From Sulfurimonas sp. (lineage in GTDB: Bacteria; Campylobacterota; Campylobacteria; Campylobacterales; Sulfurimonadaceae), in NCBI RefSeq assembly GCF_028694605.1, contig NZ_JAQVKP010000012.1:1-64000 (forward strand): a stretch of 64,000 nucleotides of DNA. Direction: 5' to 3'. This document shows, piece by piece, positions 58,977-64,000 of the stretch. How positions within the stretch are numbered: position 1 is the first letter of the stretch; every line of letters starts with the position of its first letter. The translations under genes were made by a program, and so were the position numbers. The notes under the pieces were generated by a model. That model made no database searches. It saw only the letters and a program-made list of their open reading frames with translations, and was not told the origin of the DNA.

Positions 58977-60091
58977 TTAAACTCCTCTTTATATGGCTTT
59001 TTTGCTCAAGCTTGGTATTTGCCAATGCTAATGTTTCAGGGGATGGGGCAAATGCTGATGTTCCCTATGAAGAGGCTATTGAAGAGGCATCTAAAGCTCT
59101 CTATCTTAACTTTGAAAAGATTCCTCAAAGAGTTCTTAAAGGGGAAGTTTTTCCCATAACTATTAAAACTCTTTGTGTTATTCAAGACTTTGATGATATC
59201 CAGTATAAACTCTCAAATATGCAAGGGCTTAAAATGCTCGGCGATACACCCTCAAGAGTTAAAGATGCAAAATACTACTATGATACTTTTTACTTTATAG
59301 CAACCTCACAAAATGCAAAACTTCCTGATTTTGAAGCAACTCTCATTCATACAAGTAAGAAAAACTACCAAAGTACGCAACTTAGCGGAGAAACTTTAAA
59401 TGTTATCTCCCTTAACCCAAAAAGCGATTTCTCCAATATAATTGCAAACTCTTTTGAGATAGTAGAGTATAAAACAACAAGCTATGATGCAACACACAAC
59501 ATTGTTGTTTTTGTTGCCACTGCACAAAATTGTGATATTTCTGCTTTAAAGCTAGGCGGTGTTTATAAACAGGGGATTGAGTCTGTTACAAACTCTTTTA
59601 CGGATGCTAAGATTACCTATTATGCCATAATCGGCAAAAGCGTCCAAACACTCTCTTTTTCCTATTTTAATCTTATAAAAAATAGATTTATTTTTGTCAA
59701 CATACCCATTATAGTCAATGATGACAGCGTTACAACACAAAGTGATTTAAAACCAAAAGATCAATCAAATGAGATTCTAAAAATGGGAGCTGCCGCGATA
59801 GTGGCTTTTGTTGCCTTTATTATTATTTTGTGGAGAAGAAAGTATATCTACCTTGTTTTTATAGCACTTCCGCTTGCCTACATCCTCTCTATCGCTCTCC
59901 CATCAAAAGAGGTTTGTATCAAAGAGGGTTCTGCAATCTATCTGCTTCCGATGTCCAATGGAACTATTTTTGAGCAAGCTCCCAAAGAGTACCATCTCCA
60001 AAAAGAGGCAGAAGTAAAAGGTTGGACAAAAGTGCAGCTTCAAGACCAAAAAATAGGCTGGGTAAAAAATGAAGATTTTTGCTCAAATTAG
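58973..60091 (+). CDS. Exported membrane-anchored protein with C-terminal SH3-like region
   Basis: Signal peptide, TM pair near C-terminus (VAFVAFIIILWRRKYIYLVFIALPLAYILSIAL), GSAIYLLPMSNGTIFEQ...GWTKVQLQDQKIGWVKNEDF. Confidence 0.65.
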   Translation: MIKLLFIWLFCSSLVFANANVSGDGANADVPYEEAIEEASKALYLNFEKIPQRVLKGEVFPITIKTLCVIQDFDDIQYKLSNMQGLKMLGDTPSRVKDAKYYYDTFYFIATSQNAKLPDFEATLIHTSKKNYQSTQLSGETLNVISLNPKSDFSNIIANSFEIVEYKTTSYDATHNIVVFVATAQNCDISALKLGGVYKQGIESVTNSFTDAKITYYAIIGKSVQTLSFSYFNLIKNRFIFVNIPIIVNDDSVTTQSDLKPKDQSNEILKMGAAAIVAFVAFIIILWRRKYIYLVFIALPLAYILSIALPSKEVCIKEGSAIYLLPMSNGTIFEQAPKEYHLQKEAEVKGWTKVQLQDQKIGWVKNEDFCSN

Positions 60092-60767
60092 CTGGCTCTA
60101 CGCAACCATCATTATAGCCATATCGCTTGGCTTGATGATTTTTACATTTTACATTCTCCCAAAACCATACAGCAGAAAATTAGCCGCATGGCTTATCCGA
60201 CTTAGCACTTTTTTCTCTACAGAGGTAATTGGCAAAGAGGATCCAAAAGCACAAATCTTTTTAATGAACCATCAAAGCGATTTAGATATTGCCGTGATGG
60301 AAACTATCACACCTAGAGACATTGCATGGGTGGCAAAAAAAGAACTTTTTGATATCCCTTTTTTCGGTTTGGCACTAAAATTTCCAAAAGATATCGCCGT
60401 TGAAAGAGAAAGTAAAACATCACTTATAAAACTTCTCAAAGATGCAAAAAAAGTTGTCAGTACAAACAGAGCCATTGCAATGTTTCCTGAAGGTACCCGC
60501 TCTGCCACCGGAACGATGCTCCCTTTTAAATCGGGTGCAAAAATGGTAGCTGATGCAAACTCCCTTATAGTGCAACCTGTCGTTCTAATAGAAACCGCAA
60601 AACACTACAACACAAAAAAATTTCTATATAAACCCGGAAGAATCAAAGTGGTATTTTTAGAATCGTTTGTGGCAGATAAAAACGATAGCGAGTGGCTGAA
60701 TAACTTAAGAATCAAGATGCAGAAGGTCTATAACGATGAGCTGGCAAACCATCCTCGCCATAGGTAG
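60069..60767 (+). CDS. plsC: 1-acyl-sn-glycerol-3-phosphate acyltransferase
   Basis: FLMNHQSDLDIAVMETITPRDIAWVAKKELFDIPFFGLALKF...MFPEGTRSATGTMLPFKSGA. Confidence 0.93.
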   Translation: MKIFAQISWLYATIIIAISLGLMIFTFYILPKPYSRKLAAWLIRLSTFFSTEVIGKEDPKAQIFLMNHQSDLDIAVMETITPRDIAWVAKKELFDIPFFGLALKFPKDIAVERESKTSLIKLLKDAKKVVSTNRAIAMFPEGTRSATGTMLPFKSGAKMVADANSLIVQPVVLIETAKHYNTKKFLYKPGRIKVVFLESFVADKNDSEWLNNLRIKMQKVYNDELANHPRHR

Positions 60768-61125
60768 CGGCGGTTTTATCGGGGCGGTGCTGCGTGCCTA
60801 TCTAAACGGGGTAATTTCACACAGAATGCCCCATGATTTACCTTTTGGAACGCTTGGGGTAAATCTGGGCGGCAGTTTTGTAATGGGCGTACTTATCGCC
60901 TACTTTATGCACACAACCTTTTTTTCACTCCATGTTAAATCTTTTCTCACAACCGGCATTTTGGGCGGACTTACAACCTACTCTACATTTGCCATTGAGA
61001 GTTTTTTACTCCTTAACAGCGGGCAAATCGCTCTCGCACTTGCAAATATCTCACTTAATGCCTTTGGTTCTATTTTTATGGCAGGAAGCGGTTTTTATAT
61101 CGTAAAGCTTTTTTTCAAAGCATAA
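60736..61125 (+). CDS. crcB: Fluoride efflux transporter CrcB
   Basis: GGFIGAVLRAYLNG...PFGTLGVNLGGSFVMGVL...TTGILGGLTTYSTFAIE. Confidence 0.93.
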   Translation: MSWQTILAIGSGGFIGAVLRAYLNGVISHRMPHDLPFGTLGVNLGGSFVMGVLIAYFMHTTFFSLHVKSFLTTGILGGLTTYSTFAIESFLLLNSGQIALALANISLNAFGSIFMAGSGFYIVKLFFKA

Positions 61126-61678
61126 TTATCTCATCCGCGCACCACTTAGCCAAATCCAAATCATGCGTGATGAGCAGCATTCCCATGTCGTCCAAATGGT
61201 GCACAAGCATCCGCATTACATCAAGTTGGATAACATTGTCAAGTGCGGAGGTTGGCTCATCGAGCAAAAGAAGTTCCGGCTTCATAAGCATTGCACGCAA
61301 AATGGAAGCACGCTGGAGTTGTCCGCCTGAGAGTTCATGGGGAAGTTTAAAAAGCAACTCACGCTCAAGTTTGACGCTTGTAAGATAAAACTCTAAATCA
61401 TCAAGTTTTGCCACATCTTTTATCTGATTTAAAAGCGTATAGCTAGGATGAAAAGAACTGTATGGGTCTTGAAATACCTCTGAGCAAACGGAGTGTTTAA
61501 TCTCTCCGCTGAGGGGTTTTAAGTTGCCAAGAATAAGTTCAAAAATAGTGCTTTTCCCTGCTCCACTCTCGCCTACTATCGCTTTTATCTCCCCTTTTTT
61601 TAATGAAAACGAGAGGTTTTCAAAAAGCATAGACTCTTTTTTATATCCAAAAGAGAGATTCTTTACCTCTAAAACCAT
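61115..61678 (-). CDS. Orphan, short ABC transporter ATP-binding protein
   Basis: AIVGESGAGKSTIFELILG...LSGGQLQRASILRAMLMKPELLLLDEPTSALD; 187 aa, no permease gene adjacent. Confidence 0.88.
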   Translation of the reverse strand: MVLEVKNLSFGYKKESMLFENLSFSLKKGEIKAIVGESGAGKSTIFELILGNLKPLSGEIKHSVCSEVFQDPYSSFHPSYTLLNQIKDVAKLDDLEFYLTSVKLERELLFKLPHELSGGQLQRASILRAMLMKPELLLLDEPTSALDNVIQLDVMRMLVHHLDDMGMLLITHDLDLAKWCADEIIML

Positions 61679-61684
61679 AGATAT

Positions 61685-62377
61685 TTAGCTATTGCTTTGT
61701 GCAGGATATAGCTTTTCAAGCTCTTCATAAAGTTCTGCCGGTGCGATATCGCTGTTTTGTTCCAAAACTCTCTGCATAACCACATTATCCTCTTCGCCAT
61801 TCCAGACCTTAATGTAAGAACCATCTTTGTAGCCATGGTCTTGTCTAAACTGGTTAAGGATGTTTTTACCTACATAGAGCTTATAGAGTGTCTCAAGATC
61901 AAGAGCGCTCATCACAACCAAGTCAAAAAAATCATTGACCAATTTTTCTAAACTGAACTCATTTTTCAAGAGTGACTCAAGCATGATGGCTTCGATTTTT
62001 TCCATAATCTCATTTTCATTGGCAAAGAGACTATTTTTGACAATAATCTTCTCAAAACTCTTTGCATCAGCAAGGGAAGATGCGATTGCACCGATACCGC
62101 TTTGTGCATGTTGCGCATCCAGTTCTATAGCCAAACTCATTATAAAGTGCCAAACATCAACAACTTCTATCTGCAAGTTTGCCCAATTGGCCTCTTTGTC
62201 GATGTTCTTCCAATGCTTCCAAGAAAAACTATCTATCATCTCGGCACACTCCATGTAGATACAACGCTTCCAGTTGATAACCTTGTTGTTTTTTGTAATC
62301 CCGCTTGTCCATTTGTCGCCATTTGTAGCCTTGTTTAAATCGGCTTGCAGCTGTAGCATAAGTGATATTTTGTCCAT
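61685..62377 (-). CDS. dut: Dimeric dUTPase
   Basis: KRCIYMECAEMIDSFSWKHWKNIDKEANWANLQIEVVDVWHFIMSLAIE. Confidence 0.9.
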   Translation of the reverse strand: MDKISLMLQLQADLNKATNGDKWTSGITKNNKVINWKRCIYMECAEMIDSFSWKHWKNIDKEANWANLQIEVVDVWHFIMSLAIELDAQHAQSGIGAIASSLADAKSFEKIIVKNSLFANENEIMEKIEAIMLESLLKNEFSLEKLVNDFFDLVVMSALDLETLYKLYVGKNILNQFRQDHGYKDGSYIKVWNGEEDNVVMQRVLEQNSDIAPAELYEELEKLYPAQSNS

Positions 62378-62449
62378 ATTTTCTCTCTCAAATTTAATTC
62401 GCCTATTGTACCGAATATGCTAAAATAGCGCACTTAAATTGAGAGCTGT

Positions 62450-62623
62450 ATGAAAAGAATTGACTGTAGAAAATGCGAATACTATTTTGTCACATGGGAA
62501 GCCGCAAGACCACATGGATGCAAGGCGTATGGGTTTAAATCGCCGCAAATCCCATCTTTAGTTGTCTTTCAAAGTAGCAGGAGTGAGTGCGCTATATTCA
62601 AAGAGAAAAGTTCGTCCAAATAA
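62450..62623 (+). CDS. Small cysteine-containing protein, 57 aa, absent from the ORF track
   Basis: Manual translation MKRIDCRKCEYYFVTWEAARPHGCKAYGFKSPQIPSLVVFQSSRSECAIFKEKSSSK*; ends within the 3' end of the opposite-strand gene. Confidence 0.7.
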   Translation: MKRIDCRKCEYYFVTWEAARPHGCKAYGFKSPQIPSLVVFQSSRSECAIFKEKSSSK

Positions 62624-63023
62624 GTTTTTTGCCAAATCCAAGAGTGTTGTCGGTGAATTTGAAATAGTTGATTTTTATCTGCCAAAGTTTTGGGTTCATG
62701 GCAAGTGCGTAAGGGAAATTTTTAAAGTATAACTTTTTTAAACTCTCATCTTCCAATGGCAAAAACTCGCCTCTGAACTGAACTCCCTCTATCTTACCCA
62801 CGATTTTTGTCTCTAAAACCACCGTTCCGGCTATTTTTGGATTAATTGTTATATTTTTTATATGTGTTGTCTCATCACTGCTTGCTACGACAAAAGAGAT
62901 TTGTTGGGCATCGTAAGCGTAAAATAGGTTGCATGCACTAAGCTCGCTGTCGTCTATAGTAGCAAGTGTAAGTACATGATGTTTTTGTAAAAAGGAGTCT
63001 ATTTTTTTTAAATCATTTAACAT
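62598..63023 (-). CDS. Pyridoxamine 5'-phosphate oxidase-like flavin-binding family protein
   Basis: FLQKHHVLTLATIDDSELSACNLFYAYDAQQISFVVASSDETTHIKNITINPKIAGTVV. Confidence 0.75.
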   Translation of the reverse strand: MLNDLKKIDSFLQKHHVLTLATIDDSELSACNLFYAYDAQQISFVVASSDETTHIKNITINPKIAGTVVLETKIVGKIEGVQFRGEFLPLEDESLKKLYFKNFPYALAMNPKLWQIKINYFKFTDNTLGFGKKLIWTNFSL

Positions 63024-63249
63024 TGAAATTCTTATAAAGACGCTTTTCTAAATCTTCCAAAGAGTTAATCTCTCTTTTAGATAGCATCAGCCGTGCAGTA
63101 TCATCATTAGCCATTGTCTCAAACATCTCTTTTGGAGAAGTCATCTTATAGTGGCTCTTGAGAAAATCGAGCAAGACTTCAAAGTTATCACTTTTTTTCT
63201 CGCTGGATTGCTTAAAAAATTTAAAATCGTTCCAATCTATCTCAATCAC
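63013..63249 (-). CDS. Hypothetical small protein
   Basis: 78-aa ORF overlapping both neighbours in a compact operon. Confidence 0.55.
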   Translation of the reverse strand: MIEIDWNDFKFFKQSSEKKSDNFEVLLDFLKSHYKMTSPKEMFETMANDDTARLMLSKREINSLEDLEKRLYKNFNVK

Positions 63250-64000
63250 TTTTTCTTCCTATGCTTTGCAATGCTTTTTGCAGGTTTTCTATTATTTGTG
63301 CCATTTTAGCAGATGAGAGAGCAAAGTTCAACCTCATAAAACCGCTTCCCTCTCTGCCAAAACTTATCCCTGCACTAAGCCCAAGCTTTGCATCTTTTAC
63401 AAAAAACTCTCTTAGCTCTTTATCCTTTAAAAGCATACCTCTACAATCAAGCCAGGCGAGATAAGTTCCCTCAATCGGAGTTATTTTTATAAAATGCGGA
63501 TATTGATCACACAACTCTTTTAATAGAAGAAAATTTTTATAAAGATGGATTTTAAGCTCTTCAAGCCACTCTTTACCATCTTTATATGCCGCTTCAAAGG
63601 CTATATGCGAGAGTGAGCTTCCAAATGCAAAATGTCTTTTATCGTACACCTTTTTAAATTTAGCTCTTAACTCATCATTTGTTATGGCAACCGTGCTTAT
63701 GGCAAACCCTGCCATGTTAAATGTTTTTCCTACGCCTATGGCGGTTATGGTTATATCTCTTGCTTTATCGTTTAGCGATGCAAATGGTATATGAATATTT
63801 GGAGCATAAACTAAATCGGAGTGTATTTCGTCACTAAAAACTATGATGTTATGTTTTAGGCAAATCTCTAAAATCTCTTCTAGCTCCTCTCTTCTCCAAA
63901 CTCGCCCTACAGGATTGTGCGGAGAACAAAGAAGCAGAAGTTTTGTTTTTTCATCTATTTTTGACTTTAAATCTTCTATATCAAACGAGTAAGTTCCATC
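63242..64000 (-). CDS. MalY/PatB-type PLP-dependent aminotransferase/C-S lyase, truncated by window edge
   Basis: Reverse translation continues past the tracked start: LLLLCSPHNPVGRVWRREELEEILEICLKHNIIVFSDEIHSDLVY...ITAIGVGKTFNMAGFAISTVAITN. Confidence 0.9.
   Translation of the reverse strand, partial: DGTYSFDIEDLKSKIDEKTKLLLLCSPHNPVGRVWRREELEEILEICLKHNIIVFSDEIHSDLVYAPNIHIPFASLNDKARDITITAIGVGKTFNMAGFAISTVAITNDELRAKFKKVYDKRHFAFGSSLSHIAFEAAYKDGKEWLEELKIHLYKNFLLLKELCDQYPHFIKITPIEGTYLAWLDCRGMLLKDKELREFFVKDAKLGLSAGISFGREGSGFMRLNFALSSAKMAQIIENLQKALQSIGRKSD

Noticed and set aside
60736-60767. Possible fluoride riboswitch ahead of crcB
   Set aside because: crcB overlaps plsC coding sequence by 32 bp, leaving no leader; no crcB-motif RNA recognised.

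Overview
This 64-kb chromosomal window looks like a Campylobacterota (Sulfurimonas-like) genome; the lineage is inferred from protein resemblance and gene content, with no search run. Most of it is housekeeping: purH/purL/purC/purS/purQ, rnr-holA, ilvC, the rpmH-rnpA-yidD-yidC-jag-mnmE-ruvX block, clpB, nth, cmoA, fba, hisD, aroK, HU, a PiT transporter, ctpA, plsC, crcB and dut. Accessory or more unusual parts are: (i) an AbiEii-type nucleotidyltransferase toxin paired with a HigA-like HTH protein that has an uncharacterised C-terminal extension, with a palindromic operator candidate upstream; (ii) a PIN-domain toxin-antitoxin pair bracketed by an exact 25-bp direct repeat, next to a 5'-truncated fic pseudogene; (iii) a short KdpD-like kinase / KdpE / TrkH / TrkA potassium operon led by an un-annotated 26-aa membrane microprotein; (iv) a Tat-exported molybdopterin oxidoreductase / FeS / NrfD complex of uncertain substrate; (v) a heme-c-motif GGDEF-EAL protein with a degenerate GGDEF site; (vi) an 81-bp MITE-like element with 28-bp terminal inverted repeats and 4-bp flanking repeats in a divergent promoter region; (vii) an rnpA gene absent from the ORF track because its frame has no ATG/GTG/TTG start. 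No tRNA, rRNA or CRISPR array was recognised.
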